DNA of 64,000 bases from Streptococcus himalayensis. GTDB lineage: Bacteria > Bacillota > Bacilli > Lactobacillales > Streptococcaceae. Made by a program: the position numbers and the translations under genes. Position 1 is the stretch's first letter. Every line of letters begins with the position of its first letter. Below, piece by piece: positions 1-9,036 of this stretch. The notes under the pieces are model-generated. The model was not told where the DNA came from and made no database searches. It saw only the letters and a list, made by a program, of their open reading frames with translations. The DNA is taken from NCBI RefSeq assembly GCF_001708305.1, contig NZ_CP016953.1, positions 949,501 through 1,013,500 on the forward strand. Direction: 5' to 3'.

Positions 1-53
1 GTTTTGCCACAAACCAGATAGACCTGCCCTAAATCACTGAGTTGAATGACCAT
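1..53 (-). CDS. IS66-family TnpB, N-terminal fragment (cut by window edge)
   Basis: The minus-strand ATG at 53 opens MVIQLSDLGQVYLVCGK and runs off the window. IS66 TnpB proteins begin with such a phrase and continue with TDMRKGIDSL. TnpB (about 115-120 aa) is an accessory protein required for IS66 transposition. It overlaps the end of the preceding small ORF by 20 bases. Confidence 0.75.
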   Translation of the reverse strand, partial: MVIQLSDLGQVYLVCGK

Positions 54-219
54 AGAGCAATACCTTATCTAAAATAGTTTCAAGTGTTTCTTGATGAAGA
101 GATTGGAACAAGCTTAGTTCAACTTTTCCAATACGCATTTTCATTACCAGATCATTTCTGGATTTATGAGGAAATCGACGAGATTGTGGTGTTTTCAAGG
201 GAACAATAGGTTGTGACAT
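34..219 (-). CDS. IS66-family accessory protein TnpA-like (first ORF)
   Basis: This is a small basic protein of 61 residues containing IGKVELSLFQSLHQETLETI, typical of the short first ORF of IS66 elements, which is needed for transposition but is not the catalytic protein. The start is placed at the ATG at 219 because a GGAGG lies 8 bases upstream; the frame stays open to a GTG at 285 that lacks a ribosome site. Its stop lies inside the following tnpB frame, giving a 20-base overlap that suggests translational coupling. The family call rests on recalled resemblance and on the neighbouring TnpB. Confidence 0.7.
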   Translation of the reverse strand: MSQPIVPLKTPQSRRFPHKSRNDLVMKMRIGKVELSLFQSLHQETLETILDKVLLYGHSTQ

Positions 220-565
220 CAAAATAGCCTCCAGTTCTGTTTTCTGATAACAGTATACTAGAGGCGTGGAAAATATCATAGACACCTGGTTATGGGGCGG
301 TTACAATAGAAGGAACAAAGTGAGCCAAAAACATCCGTTTTTTCGTAAAAGGAAGGGGTTCCTATTCCTGCACTATAAGAACGTATCAAAAACTGGGAAT
401 TTTTGAAAAAGATTTAGAATGTGGACAACTTCTCTTACTGACAAGATTAGAAGCAGAGGCATAAACTTTTAGAAAAATTGCTTGGATATTTTTTAAGAGT
501 TTTTCTAAAATTTAGGAGAATACCTTTGTAGTATCGTAAAAACTCACTGGAAATCTCAGAGGCTT

Positions 566-1408
566 TTAGTGAATTTTAGCAATTCTCACTTGCATGCGAA
601 TAAACATATCGCGTTGGGGATGAGAAAGATTGGGGTGCTCATGGATAACTTCGCAAATATAGGGGCCGTTTGTACGATAGCCAGCTTGTTGAATGGCTTG
701 GTAAAAATGCGGAAGTAGCCTTATTTCTTCTTCAAAAGAAGCAGCGTATTGAATAGCATAAGCACCTTCAGGTATCTGCTTGGTTGACAGACTTGGTAAA
801 TCCAGATATTGGTCGTGAAATAGCAAGAAGCAGTCGGAATACCAATTCTGAGACTGAAAGTTTTCTAAATCCATCAGTGAACCGATTTTACTAAAATTTT
901 CAAAGAAGGGGCTGTATTGATTGATTTCCTGCTTAAAATACCGGAGGTTCAACTCATATTCTTCAGGAGACATTTGATAAATATTTTGAGATAGTTTGAA
1001 GGTAGCGACTTTTCTTTGAGGAAATGCTTGGATTTCAAGCTCTTTTTGAAAGCGTCGTTCTTGATATAATTGAACGCCTGAGCGAAAACTCTCAATTTCT
1101 TTGATTCGTTCCTCTAAAATCTGCTTTTCCTTGATTAATTGATGATAGCGATCTTCGATGAGCTGATGAAGGTGAGGGTTGCTCTTGTCTGACAGAATTT
1201 CTTTAATATCTTCCAGTGAAAAATCAAGTTGCCGTAGGTATTGAATCGAGTCGACAATGGAAGATTGCTTGATATGATAGTAGCGGTAATTGGTTTCTGG
1301 ATCAATATGATAGGGGTGGAGTAGACCAATTTGGTCATAAAAACGCAAGGTGCGAATAGAAATAGCATTGATTTTGGAGAATTCTCCGATTCGTAAAATT
1401 TTTTTCAT
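566..1408 (-). CDS. MerR-family transcriptional regulator (BmrR/TipA-like)
   Basis: A 280-aa regulator. Residues 1-75 form a winged-helix MerR DNA-binding domain with the SIRTLRFYDQIGLL recognition region; residues about 75-115 are a charged coiled-coil dimerisation helix; the C-terminal 160 residues look like a GyrI/BmrR-type effector domain. MerR activators bind a dyad between over-spaced -35 and -10 boxes and untwist the promoter. Exactly such a site (19-bp spacer) lies in the 89-base divergent gap to the dehydrogenase gene at 1498, so that gene is the probable target. The effector is unknown; an organic cation or amino-acid-derived compound is possible. Confidence 0.88.
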   Translation of the reverse strand: MKKILRIGEFSKINAISIRTLRFYDQIGLLHPYHIDPETNYRYYHIKQSSIVDSIQYLRQLDFSLEDIKEILSDKSNPHLHQLIEDRYHQLIKEKQILEERIKEIESFRSGVQLYQERRFQKELEIQAFPQRKVATFKLSQNIYQMSPEEYELNLRYFKQEINQYSPFFENFSKIGSLMDLENFQSQNWYSDCFLLFHDQYLDLPSLSTKQIPEGAYAIQYAASFEEEIRLLPHFYQAIQQAGYRTNGPYICEVIHEHPNLSHPQRDMFIRMQVRIAKIH

Positions 1409-1426
1409 TTTTTCTTAAACTCTCTA

Positions 1427-1457
1427 TTGACTCTCTAGTTACTAGAGACATTATACT
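1427..1457 (+). promoter_or_regulatory. MerR-type operator-promoter
   Basis: -35 TTGACT (1427-1432) and -10 TATACT (1452-1457) are separated by 19 bp instead of 17. The spacer holds a perfect 8-bp inverted repeat with a single central base: TCTCTAGT at 1432-1439, T1440, ACTAGAGA at 1441-1448. Over-spaced promoters with a central dyad are the hallmark of MerR-family activation. It drives the gene starting at 1498 (RBS AAGGAG at 1484-1489) and sits between it and the divergent MerR gene. Confidence 0.85.
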
Positions 1458-1497
1458 ATAATTGTGAAAAAAATAACAATAAAAAGGAGCGTTCACA

Positions 1498-2529
1498 ATG
1501 AAACATTCAAAAATTAGAGCTGTCCAATATGGTTGCGGTAAAATGTCTAAGGTTTTATTTCAATATTTGAAAGACCATGATGTGGAAATTGTCGGGGCAA
1601 TTGACAATAATCCTGCAGTGGTCGGACAAGACGTGGGTGATTTTGCGGAATTAGGCTACAAGACAGGCGTGATTATCTCTGATGATGCAGAAGCTGTATT
1701 TTCAAGTTGCGATGCAGATATTGCTATTGTTACTATTTTCTCTTACATGCCTGAAATGTATGATTTTTATGAAACAGCTATCAAGCATGGGGTGAATGTG
1801 ATTTCAACTTGTGAAGAAGCCATCTATCCATGGACTACGTCACCATCAGAAACCAACCGTCTCGATAAATTGGCAAAAGAGCATGGGGTAACAATTACAG
1901 GCTCAGGAATGCAGGATATTTATTGGATCAATATGCCGTGTCTCATGATGGCTGGTGTAAATAAAATTACCAAAATTAAAGGTGCTGTCAGCTACAACGT
2001 GGAAGATTATGGTTTAGCACTTGCTGAAGCCCACGGTGCAGGTTACGATGTAGAGCGTTTTGAAAAAGAAATTGCGTCTGCCGAAAGCCTTCCATCATAC
2101 ATGTGGAATTCTGCGGAAGCGATCTGTTCTAAAATGAATTGGACGATTAAAGATATTTCTCAAAAGAGTGTTCCTTATATCTTAGAGGAAGACATCTATT
2201 CTGAAACCCTTGGTCGGACTATTCCAGCAGGAGAAGTGACAGGAATGTCAGCTGTGACAACAATCCATACTTACCAAGGAATAGAACTGGAAGTAGAATG
2301 TATCGGAAAAGTTTACCGCGAAAATGACGGAGACATGTGTGATTGGGAAATTATTGGAGAACCTGATTTGGTATTTTCTGTAAGCAAACCAGATACAGTG
2401 GCTCATACTTGTGCGACAGTTGTCAATCGTATCCCAAGTGTACTTGCTGCGCCAGCAGGATTTGTAACCTGTGAAAAATTACGCGAGGTTGAATACCCAA
2501 CCTACCCTCTTCATACTTATGTAGATTAA
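1498..2529 (+). CDS. NAD(P)-dependent dehydrogenase, diaminopentanoate dehydrogenase / DHDP-reductase-like
   Basis: A 343-aa oxidoreductase. It opens with a Rossmann beta-strand and glycine-rich YGCGKMSK loop (residues 11-18), followed by an acidic residue region for the cofactor. The pattern resembles dihydrodipicolinate reductases, but the length and middle region ([14 protein letters not shown]) fit the 2,4-diaminopentanoate dehydrogenase / amine dehydrogenase group. That enzyme deaminates a diamino acid in clostridial ornithine fermentation; the streptococcal substrate is unknown. It stands alone, is under a MerR-type promoter, and ends in a strong terminator at 2543, so it is a single-gene inducible unit. 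The family is fairly sure, the reaction is not. Confidence 0.7.
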   Translation: MKHSKIRAVQYGCGKMSKVLFQYLKDHDVEIVGAIDNNPAVVGQDVGDFAELGYKTGVIISDDAEAVFSSCDADIAIVTIFSYMPEMYDFYETAIKHGVNVISTCEEAIYPWTTSPSETNRLDKLAKEHGVTITGSGMQDIYWINMPCLMMAGVNKITKIKGAVSYNVEDYGLALAEAHGAGYDVERFEKEIASAESLPSYMWNSAEAICSKMNWTIKDISQKSVPYILEEDIYSETLGRTIPAGEVTGMSAVTTIHTYQGIELEVECIGKVYRENDGDMCDWEIIGEPDLVFSVSKPDTVAHTCATVVNRIPSVLAAPAGFVTCEKLREVEYPTYPLHTYVD

Positions 2530-2542
2530 AACTGAGAATTAC

Positions 2543-2580
2543 AAAGAAGTTGATGTTATGGCATGCAACTTCTTTTTTTG
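2543..2580 (+). terminator. Rho-independent terminator of the dehydrogenase gene
   Basis: A perfect 10-bp stem, AAAGAAGTTG (2543-2552) with CAACTTCTTT (2566-2575), is followed by a T run. Confidence 0.88.
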
Positions 2581-3037
2581 GTTCGTGATTATTGAAAAAT
2601 GAATAGGAATTTTCTGATACGTAATCAAAAAGGCGAAGATATGATAGCAATACTTGTTAAAAATCAGCTTCTTCCGTCGTTAGCCCCCTTGCTGAACTTT
2701 CGTTCTACCTAGGGTTTCGTTTGCTAATCAGGTGTTGGTTTTTATAGAGTGTAAGTGTCTAGTTTTTTTATCACACTTTCTAAGAAATAGGCTATCAGTA
2801 TGATGGCTAGATAGTCATGAGAGAGGAAAATATCCTGTTTTTGATATTGGTTGTCTACGCCTGAAAGGTTTTTGGGAAATATGGAAGAACGTTTTTGCTG
2901 ACAGGTGATAAGGTGAGTTTCAAATGATGAAATGACTGATTTTCCGAATATTTTTTGAAAAATATGAATGACTTTTAAAGCTGATTTCATTTTTATGGTA
3001 CAATGGAATTTATGAAATACAAAAAGCGAGGTAGAAG
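2581..3037. other. Intergenic region without a supported gene
   Basis: Reading both strands I find no coding region I can defend. An open frame on the minus strand (2742-3047) has no ribosome site and no recognisable family. Near the right side an extended -10 (TG-G-TACAAT, 2996-3004) is placed to transcribe the glutaredoxin-like gene at 3038; no good -35 is visible, which fits an extended -10 promoter. Confidence 0.5.
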
Positions 3038-3304
3038 ATGACTGCAACCCTATTTTTTGTGACAGAATGTCCAGATACAGCTCCGTTTGTGGCTGGTTTA
3101 AAAGAATTGTCCTTCGACTATGAAGCTGTTGAGATTACGGCTAATTTGGCTAATTTTAAGCGTTTTATCCGTTTGCGAGACCAGCATCCAGCTTTTCAGC
3201 AAGCAAAAGAAAATGGTTATGTGGGAATGCCAGCATTGCAAATTGAAGAAGAGGTCTTTTTAGATCTTTCTGAGGTCAAAGACTTTTTGGGTCATTCATC
3301 GTGA
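3038..3304 (+). CDS. Glutaredoxin-like protein
   Basis: An 88-aa protein with a short thioredoxin fold: beta strand, then CPDT at residues 11-14 in the active-site position, and a GMPAL motif near 68-72 giving the cis-proline. It has only one cysteine in the motif, as in monothiol glutaredoxin-like proteins. A role in thiol-disulfide or redox sensing is likely, but no substrate is evident. RBS GAGG lies just upstream. It is followed at 24 bases by the ACT-domain gene and may share its transcript. Confidence 0.72.
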   Translation: MTATLFFVTECPDTAPFVAGLKELSFDYEAVEITANLANFKRFIRLRDQHPAFQQAKENGYVGMPALQIEEEVFLDLSEVKDFLGHSS

Positions 3305-3327
3305 GATAAAAAAGAAAGAGGCATAAG

Positions 3328-3594
3328 ATGAAAGCGATTATTACAGTTGTTGGGAAAGATAGAACCGGTATTGTAGCGGGGGTTTCTGCTAAGATTGCGG
3401 AATTAGGGATGAACATTGATGATATTTCACAAACCGTTTTAGATGAATTTTTCACGATGATGGCAGTTGTTTCAAGCGATGAGAAAAAAGATTTTGCAAT
3501 CTTACGTCAGGAATTTGACACCTTTGGTGAGAGCTTGAATGTCAAAATTAACATTCAAAGTGCAGCTATTTTTGAAGCCATGTATAACATCTAA
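3328..3594 (+). CDS. ACT-domain protein (UPF0237)
   Basis: An 88-aa stand-alone ACT domain beginning [19 protein letters not shown], the usual opening of the UPF0237 family. ACT domains bind amino acids and act as regulatory modules; this single-domain form presumably dimerises. It is 11 bases ahead of the UPF0210 gene, with which it is paired in other streptococci, so the two probably act together in an uncharacterised amino-acid-responsive process. Confidence 0.88.
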   Translation: MKAIITVVGKDRTGIVAGVSAKIAELGMNIDDISQTVLDEFFTMMAVVSSDEKKDFAILRQEFDTFGESLNVKINIQSAAIFEAMYNI

Positions 3595-3605
3595 GAGGTA
3601 GCGGA

Positions 3606-4943
3606 ATGGATATTAGACAAGTAACTGAAACCATTGCTATGATTGAGGAGCAGAATTTCGATATTCGGACCATCACGATGGGAATTTCGCTTCTGGATTG
3701 TATTGATACGGACATCGACCGTGCGGCTGAGAAGATTTACCAAAAAATCACTGATAAAGCCCGCAATTTAGTAGCCGTCGGTGATGAGATTGCAGCGGAA
3801 TTGGGAATTCCTATTGTCAATAAACGGGTGAGTGTGACACCCATTGCTCTGATTGGAGCAGCGACAGATGCGACGGATTATCTTCCCTTAGCCAAAGCGC
3901 TAGACCGAGCAGCCAAGGAAATCGGGGTTGATTTTATTGGTGGATTTTCTGCCTTAGTGCAAAAAGGCTATCAAAAAGGAGATGAAATCTTAATCAACTC
4001 AATTCCTCGTGCTTTAGCTGAAACAGACAAGGTCTGCTCGTCTGTCAATATCGGTTCAACCAAGACAGGAATCAATATGACAGCTGTCCGTGATATGGGA
4101 CGGATTATCAAGGAAACAGCGACTCTGTCTGAAATGGGAGCTGCAAAATTAGTTGTTTTTGCGAATGCAGTAGAAGATAATCCCTTCATGGCTGGAGCCT
4201 TTCATGGAGTTGGTGAAGCGGATGTGGTCATCAACGTTGGCGTATCAGGTCCTGGGGTAGTCAAGCGTGCTTTAGAAAAAGTTCGTGGAGAGAGCTTTGA
4301 CGTTGTGGCTGAGACAGTTAAAAAGACAGCCTTTAAGATTACCCGTATTGGTCAATTGGTCGGTCAAATGGCGAGTGAGCGTCTGGGTGTGAAGTTTGGG
4401 ATTGTGGATTTAAGTCTTGCTCCAACCCCTGCTGTCGGTGATTCTGTAGCCCGCGTTTTAGAAGAAATGGGTCTTGAAACGGTTGGAACGCATGGGACGA
4501 CAGCAGCGCTTGCTCTCCTCAATGACCAAGTGAAAAAGGGCGGTGTGATGGCTTGTAATCAGGTTGGTGGTCTGTCTGGTGCCTTTATTCCTGTCTCTGA
4601 AGATGAGGGGATGATTGCAGCTGTTCAATCTGGTTCGCTGAATTTGGAAAAATTAGAAGCGATGACAGCCATTTGTTCAGTTGGATTAGATATGATTGCC
4701 ATTCCAGAAGAAACACCTGCAGAGACCATTGCTGCCATGATTGCGGATGAAGCAGCAATTGGGGTCATCAATCAGAAAACAACTGCTGTACGGATTATTC
4801 CAAAAGGCAAAGAAGGGGACATGATTGAATTTGGTGGCCTATTAGGAACGGCTCCTGTTATGAAAGTCAATCAAGCTTCATCTGCTGATTTTATTGCGCG
4901 TGGTGGACAAATTCCAGCACCAATCCATAGCTTTAAAAATTAA
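3606..4943 (+). CDS. UPF0210 / DUF711 (PFL-like) family protein
   Basis: A 445-aa protein beginning [32 protein letters not shown], the conserved N-terminus of UPF0210. The length equals that of streptococcal homologues. The family has a pyruvate formate-lyase-like fold, but no enzymatic activity is established. It follows the ACT-domain gene with an 11-base gap and a GAGG ribosome site (GAGGTAGCGG) and ends just before a terminator-containing repeat. Function cannot be given beyond family membership. Confidence 0.88.
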   Translation: MDIRQVTETIAMIEEQNFDIRTITMGISLLDCIDTDIDRAAEKIYQKITDKARNLVAVGDEIAAELGIPIVNKRVSVTPIALIGAATDATDYLPLAKALDRAAKEIGVDFIGGFSALVQKGYQKGDEILINSIPRALAETDKVCSSVNIGSTKTGINMTAVRDMGRIIKETATLSEMGAAKLVVFANAVEDNPFMAGAFHGVGEADVVINVGVSGPGVVKRALEKVRGESFDVVAETVKKTAFKITRIGQLVGQMASERLGVKFGIVDLSLAPTPAVGDSVARVLEEMGLETVGTHGTTAALALLNDQVKKGGVMACNQVGGLSGAFIPVSEDEGMIAAVQSGSLNLEKLEAMTAICSVGLDMIAIPEETPAETIAAMIADEAAIGVINQKTTAVRIIPKGKEGDMIEFGGLLGTAPVMKVNQASSADFIARGGQIPAPIHSFKN

Positions 4944-4949
4944 TAAAAC

Positions 4950-5245
4950 GAGGGAGTGAGGCTCAATCGGTATTTCGCAAAAATCGATTTACCTCACTTC
5001 TTTATTTCTAGGTTCGGGTTAAACGAATTTACTGGATTAGTTTACTTCCACCCCCGCATGTTGAATAGCTTTCACAACTCTCAATTGTGAAAGGTTGGAA
5101 ATAGGGCTAGCGAAGAAATATTCGCTAGCCTTCTCTAATAGAATGTTGCTTTATCAACGTTTTACAAACCAGACAACTACCGTGTTAAACTGTTAAATCT
5201 ATAAAGGAATGGAGGTTGGACACTTTCGTCTCAGCCTCTTTCTTA
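4950..5245 (+). repeat. Dispersed hairpin repeat, family A copy 1
   Basis: About 290 bases here are clearly related to 55775-56035 and partly to 23160-23350. In order: a terminator-like hairpin (AGTGAGG 4955-4961 with CCTCACT 4992-4998, then a T-rich stretch) that would end UPF0210 transcription; a CTTTCACAA/TTGTGAAAG hairpin near 5069-5093; and a GGCTAGCGAA/TTCGCTAGCC hairpin near 5107-5132. Shared text between copies includes TCAGACAACTAC and GTTAAACTGTTAAA-type segments. No reading frame spans it. I do not recognise it as BOX or RUP. Confidence 0.7.
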
Positions 5246-5609
5246 TCAGAGTTAGTAAAAATAGCTGGACGTAGCGATTGACAGCTATTTTGATTTGCTT
5301 TTTAAGCTTCAAAGATGGTCAATCAACTGTGTGAAGGTAGATGTAAACTACTCAAGTAGATTGGCTTATCCTGAGTATAGAAACGAGAGCGAGGCTGCTT
5401 CAAGCATTTAAGTTTCTCCACTTCCTTTTTAGTCGAGTTGAGGATGCGTGAAAGCTCACCTTTGTCGGGTCCTACAATCTTTCCCTAAAAATGTGGGTAG
5501 AGCTTGTGATATTCGAACTCGTCAAAAGGAAGCTAGTGGACTTTTTATACTCATCCAAAATCAAAGTTAGCATTTTTACGACTTTCTTAGATGGTTCGAA
5601 CGCAAACTA
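5246..5609 (-). pseudogene. Decayed minus-strand coding remnant, family unknown
   Basis: On the minus strand a broken frame gives phrases such as DEFEYHKLYPHF, then an in-frame stop, then GKIVGPDKGELSRILNST and KKEVEKLK. Codon use looks coding-like but stops interrupt it and no intact frame exists. I cannot assign a family. It abuts repeat B and the next remnant, so this region is probably the remains of an inserted accessory segment. Confidence 0.35.
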
Positions 5610-5794
5610 GCTATTTTTGATGCCTGTACTTTTCATCTGCTAAAAAATTATCCTGTTTGACTTACTGAAACTGCTTCATTTTTAAACAAAAATAAACATG
5701 CACACATCTGATGTGACCTGCAAAAGTTAGAGCAAAATCTAACAATAGAGAGGTCGGTACAATCGAATGGCTATTTTTGAAATTACATGAGTAT
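5610..5794 (-). repeat. Dispersed repeat B, copy 1 (inverted relative to copy 2 at 15773)
   Basis: 185 bases match, in opposite orientation, the 185 bases at 15773-15957 with many substitutions but no obvious length change. It contains an IS-end-like palindrome: GTGACCT, AAAAGTTAGA, TCTAAC, AGAGAGGTCGGTAC (about 5715-5760). The same palindrome occurs alone at 23355-23403. Confidence 0.7.
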
Positions 5795-6060
5795 TAGTAC
5801 ATCCAGTGGCGTTGAGAAGGTTGTTTCTTTTAATTTCCTAAGAGAATAGAGACACAGCTCAGGATGCTCTATCTTGTGCTCGATAAAGGAATTTTCATAT
5901 ATGGAGACCAAAGGCTCAATAGCATAGGCTTTTCCTGTCTCTTCCCATATTTTATGGAGCAGGGCTTGTTCAGAACTTTTGTTCAGCTTGACGGCTCTCT
6001 GAGTGAGCAGAGCTAGGCATCGCTTGGATTTTCCATAAAGTTAATCGTATTCATTGCAGT
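5795..6060 (-). pseudogene. Decayed minus-strand coding remnant, family unknown
   Basis: The minus strand reads LALLTQRAVKLNKSSEQALL, then a continuous stretch through EPLVSIYENSFIEHK and HPELCLYSLRKLKETT to a stop at the edge of repeat B; an in-frame stop interrupts the upstream part and no start is found. It looks like the C-terminal part of a real protein but I do not recognise it. Probably a gene truncated when the repeat inserted. Confidence 0.4.
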
Positions 6061-6156
6061 AGCTCTTTATTTTTAGAGAGATGAGAGAAGTATTGCTTTT
6101 TTTGAAGTGCTTATTCAAGCTCAAAAACTGTCCCCAGACAATTACCGGTTTTTCTC

Positions 6157-6185
6157 TTGTTTGTCCTCTTCATTCTTGCTATAAT
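6157..6185 (+). promoter_or_regulatory. truA promoter predicting a leaderless mRNA
   Basis: -35 TTGTTT (6157-6162), 17-bp spacer, -10 TATAAT (6180-6185). Transcription would normally start six to seven bases after the -10, that is at A6192, the first base of the truA ATG. No good Shine-Dalgarno precedes the ATG. Confidence 0.6.
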
Positions 6186-6191
6186 AAGGTC

Positions 6192-6941
6192 ATGGTAAGA
6201 TATAAAGCAACGATTTCCTATGATGGTTATGCCTTTGCTGGCTTTCAGCGTCAGCCTCATGCGCGTAGCGTTCAGGAAGAATTTGAAAAAACGTTAACGC
6301 AGATAAATCGTGGTGCTCCGCTTGTCGTTCATGGAGCGGGGAGAACAGATAGTGGTGTTCATGCATTTGGGCAGGTTCTTCATTTTGATTTGCCCGAAAA
6401 GCGAGATGTAGAAAAGCTTCGTTTTGCACTGGATACACAAACACCTGAGGATATAGATGTGATTGCGGTCGAAGAAGTAGGAGATGATTTTCATGCTCGC
6501 TACAGCAAGCATAGCAAGACCTACGAGTTTTTGGTTGATATAGGGCGTCCTAAAAATCCGATGATGCGCCATTATGCGACTCATTACCCCTATCCCTTGG
6601 ATATTGGGTTGATTGAAAAAGCCCTCCCTCAGTTAGTTGGAAAGCATGATTTCACAGGCTTTACGGCTTCTGGGACCAGTGTTGAGGATAAGGTGAGAAC
6701 CATTACAGAGGCTAGTTTAAAAGTGGATGCTGCTAAGAATTTGCTCATTTTTACTTTTTCAGGAAACGGATTTTTATATAAGCAAATTCGGAATATGGTT
6801 GGAACCTTGCTAAAGATTGGAAATGGTCGAATGCCGGTAGAGCAGATTGAGAAAATTTTAGTGCAAAAAGATCGGAATTTAGCAGGCCCAACTGCGGCAC
6901 CAAATGGATTGTATTTAAAGGAGATTCGCTATGAAGAATGA
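6192..6941 (+). CDS. truA: tRNA pseudouridine(38-40) synthase TruA
   Basis: 249 aa, the normal TruA length. It converts uridines 38-40 in the anticodon arm of many tRNAs to pseudouridine. The catalytic aspartate lies in the [11 protein letters not shown] motif (about residues 48-58), and the family phrase [14 protein letters not shown] is present near the C-terminus. The start at 6192 gives [12 protein letters not shown], the usual N-terminus; an upstream ATG at 6081 would add 37 unconserved residues. The last 11 bases overlap the kinase gene, so truA heads a coupled four-gene operon. The promoter sits directly on the start codon. Confidence 0.95.
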   Translation: MVRYKATISYDGYAFAGFQRQPHARSVQEEFEKTLTQINRGAPLVVHGAGRTDSGVHAFGQVLHFDLPEKRDVEKLRFALDTQTPEDIDVIAVEEVGDDFHARYSKHSKTYEFLVDIGRPKNPMMRHYATHYPYPLDIGLIEKALPQLVGKHDFTGFTASGTSVEDKVRTITEASLKVDAAKNLLIFTFSGNGFLYKQIRNMVGTLLKIGNGRMPVEQIEKILVQKDRNLAGPTAAPNGLYLKEIRYEE

Positions 6942-7692
6942 GCTAGTATTGGCCATTTCAGGAAATGATATCTACAGTGGTGGTGGTTTATATGCTGACT
7001 TGATTACCTATGCAGCACATGGTCAGCATGGTTTTGTTGCCGTTACTTGTCTGACTGCCATGACGGAGCAAGGGTTTGAAGTTTTTGCAACGGATACTGA
7101 GGTTTTCCGCCATCAGCTCAACAGTCTAGTACATGTCCCATTTTCAGCCGTGAAGATTGGACTGTTGCCTAATGTGGAAATTGCTGGTCTAACGCTTGAC
7201 TTTATCCAGCAGCACGCCACTATTCCTGTTATTTTAGACCCCGTTTTGGTCTGCAAGGAAACGCATGATGTGGAGGTGACGGCTCTGAGAGAGGAGCTGT
7301 TCAAACTGTTCCCGTATGCGACGATTCTCACACCAAATTTGGCAGAAGCTCAGCTATTGACCCAAAAAGAAATCAAGACTCTGAAAGATATGGAAATAGC
7401 AGCGAAAGAACTACATCGTTTAGGGGCAAAAGCGGTGGTGATTAAAGGGGGGACTCGCTTTAGTGAGAGCGAAGCGATTGACCTTTTCTATGATGGACAG
7501 AATCTTGAGCTACTGCGTCAGCCACTTCTTGAGGGCAATAATACAGGTGCTGGTTGCACCTTTGCCTCGGCGATTGCAAGTCTCATCGTAAATGGGGAGA
7601 GTGTTTCAAAAGCTGTTGCGGGTGCTAAAGAGTTTGTGTATCGTTCTATTCAAAAATCAGATAAGTATGGGGTAATTCAATATGAGAAATAA
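6931..7692 (+). CDS. Pyridoxine / hydroxymethylpyrimidine kinase (ThiD/PdxK-type ribokinase fold)
   Basis: A 253-aa ribokinase-family enzyme. It starts [21 protein letters not shown] and carries the anion-hole motif NTGAGCTF (204-211), where Cys209 occupies the position that in ThiD/PdxK-type kinases takes part in catalysis. Such enzymes phosphorylate pyridoxine, pyridoxal or HMP with ATP. Its next neighbour is an ECF vitamin-uptake S component and there are no thiamine synthesis genes nearby, so vitamin B6 salvage is the better guess. It overlaps truA by 11 bases and the transporter gene by 11 bases, indicating translational coupling. Confidence 0.85.
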   Translation: MKNELVLAISGNDIYSGGGLYADLITYAAHGQHGFVAVTCLTAMTEQGFEVFATDTEVFRHQLNSLVHVPFSAVKIGLLPNVEIAGLTLDFIQQHATIPVILDPVLVCKETHDVEVTALREELFKLFPYATILTPNLAEAQLLTQKEIKTLKDMEIAAKELHRLGAKAVVIKGGTRFSESEAIDLFYDGQNLELLRQPLLEGNNTGAGCTFASAIASLIVNGESVSKAVAGAKEFVYRSIQKSDKYGVIQYEK

Positions 7693-8155
7693 TCGAACCT
7701 ATCGACTGGTAATGGTAGCTATTCTAACAGCCCTCAGCGTGACTTTGGGCTACTTTCTCAAAATTCCGACTCCAACGGGGATTTTGACCTTGTTAGATGT
7801 GGGAATTTTTTTCACAGCCTTTTATGTTGGCCGTAAAGAAGGAGCCTTGGTTGGTGGTTTATCTGGCTTTTTGATTGATTTACTGGCTGGTTATCCTCAG
7901 TGGATGTTCTTTAGTTTGCTGTTTCACGGTTTGCAGGGATATTTTGCCGGCTTAAAGGGTAGCTTTCGTTGGCTGGGCTTGCTGTTAGCCAGTCTTTCTA
8001 TGGTGTTGGGCTATGCCCTAGCTTCTAGCTGGATGAATGGCTGGGGGGCAGCTCTGCCAGAAATTCTACCCAATTTGTCTCAAAATCTCGTCGGTATGGT
8101 AGTGGGGGCGATGCTTGCACAAACACTTAAAAAAGGTCTGGGAGATAAGAAATGA
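7682..8155 (+). CDS. ECF transporter S component (predicted pyridoxine/vitamin specific)
   Basis: A 157-aa membrane protein with about five to six hydrophobic segments and the short loops typical of ECF S components (opening [20 protein letters not shown]). S components capture a vitamin and share an energising module (EcfA, EcfA', EcfT) encoded elsewhere. Being coupled to a pyridoxine/HMP kinase, it most likely imports vitamin B6 or a thiamine precursor, to be trapped by phosphorylation. It overlaps its upstream neighbour by 11 bases and the next gene by 4 (ATGA). Confidence 0.82.
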   Translation: MRNNRTYRLVMVAILTALSVTLGYFLKIPTPTGILTLLDVGIFFTAFYVGRKEGALVGGLSGFLIDLLAGYPQWMFFSLLFHGLQGYFAGLKGSFRWLGLLLASLSMVLGYALASSWMNGWGAALPEILPNLSQNLVGMVVGAMLAQTLKKGLGDKK

Positions 8156-8694
8156 ACAGAGAAAAATTAGGAGTAGATGTTCGCAGAATTGCTCTGGATG
8201 TTGTGGAAAAATCAGGCATTCGTCAAGGGCAGATTTTTGTGCTAGGCCTTTCATCCAGTGAGGTTATGGGGGCAAGTATTGGAGAGGCGTCTAGCCAAGA
8301 GGTTGGAGAAATAGTTGTTCAGACCTTGCTAGAGATTTTAGAAGAACGAGGCATATTTTTAGCCGTTCAAGGTTGTGAACATCTCAATCGTGCCTTGGTG
8401 GTGGAGCGTGAGGTAGCCGAGCAATATCATCTTGAAATCGTAAATGTCCTACCAAGTCTTCATGCAGGTGGAGCAGGGCAATTAGCAGCCATGAAGTTTA
8501 TGAAGGATCCTGTTGAAGTAGAGTTCATCACAGCCCATGCTGGATTGGACATTGGGGATACAGCAATCGGCATGCATATCAAGCATGTGCAAGTTCCTAT
8601 CCGTCCCATTTTAAAGGAATTGGGAGGTGCCCATGTGACAGCCTTGACCACTCGTCCCAAAAAAATCGGCGGTGAACGAGCGATTTATGCTTAG
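8152..8694 (+). CDS. UPF0340 / TIGR01440 family protein (YwlG-like)
   Basis: A 180-aa protein with the family phrases [14 protein letters not shown] and [13 protein letters not shown]. Structures in this family are thiolase-like or alpha/beta folds, but no activity is established. The start overlaps the ECF gene by ATGA. It ends the operon and is followed by a strong terminator. The conserved position after truA, kinase and transporter suggests, but does not show, a role in cofactor metabolism. Confidence 0.88.
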   Translation: MNREKLGVDVRRIALDVVEKSGIRQGQIFVLGLSSSEVMGASIGEASSQEVGEIVVQTLLEILEERGIFLAVQGCEHLNRALVVEREVAEQYHLEIVNVLPSLHAGGAGQLAAMKFMKDPVEVEFITAHAGLDIGDTAIGMHIKHVQVPIRPILKELGGAHVTALTTRPKKIGGERAIYA

Positions 8695-8720
8695 GAATCA
8701 AATTTTCATATAGATGCCCA

Positions 8721-8766
8721 AAAAACACTTCTGTTCTTAGTTTATGCTAGAAGCAGAAGTGTTTTT
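8721..8766 (+). terminator. Strong terminator after the truA operon
   Basis: A perfect 13-bp stem pairs AAAAACACTTCTG (8721-8733) with CAGAAGTGTTTTT (8754-8766). T and A runs on both sides make it usable from either strand. Confidence 0.88.
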
Positions 8767-8894
8767 AGTAGGATAGATTGCAGATTTATTTGACAATTAC
8801 TCCTGATTATTTTTTTACTCACATAGGTTAGTTGTAAATTTTTATTGAAAGCTAAAAATTGGTTATTTTTGACTATGTAGACATATCCTGTGAT

Positions 8895-9036
8895 ATTAGA
8901 ATCATCAAAGAATATACCTTGGCTAACAGCAGCTTTGGCGACATTCCTCGCAGTATTTACAACTGGTCTTACGATATTTCTAGCTGTGTTGACAATGGGT
9001 TTAGGGATATTTTTAATCGCTTGCCTATATGACTCT
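8895..9036 (-). pseudogene. Fragment of a paralogue of the cationic repeat protein at 9573-10304
   Basis: The minus strand reads AIKNIPKPIVNTARNIVRP then VVNTARNVAKAAVSQGIFF. This is the same heptad-like text as the C-terminal part of the neighbouring gene (NIANPVVNTVR, TVKNVAKAAANTLKN), but in a separate piece with a different tail. No start codon or full-length frame is present. It shows that the cationic gene was once duplicated here or recombined with a related copy. Confidence 0.6.

Larger units (their letters stand above)
1..304 (-). mobile_element. IS66-family insertion sequence, partial (5' end of the element)
   Basis: Two overlapping minus-strand reading frames match the small IS66 accessory genes: a 61-aa first ORF and the start of the TnpB ORF, with the family phrase LGQVYLVCGK. 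The probable element end is the GTAACCGCCCC sequence read on the minus strand from 304, which has the GTAA-CG start usual for IS66 termini. The next eight bases, 305-312, would be one copy of the target duplication; the other end is outside the window, so this is not verified. The transposase itself lies beyond the left edge. Confidence 0.75.

Noticed and set aside
2742-3047. 101-codon minus-strand frame
   Set aside because: No ribosome site, no family, and it overlaps the promoter and start of the glutaredoxin-like gene.
6081-6191. 37-residue N-terminal extension of TruA
   Set aside because: The extra residues are not conserved in TruA and the frame runs through the promoter at 6157-6185.
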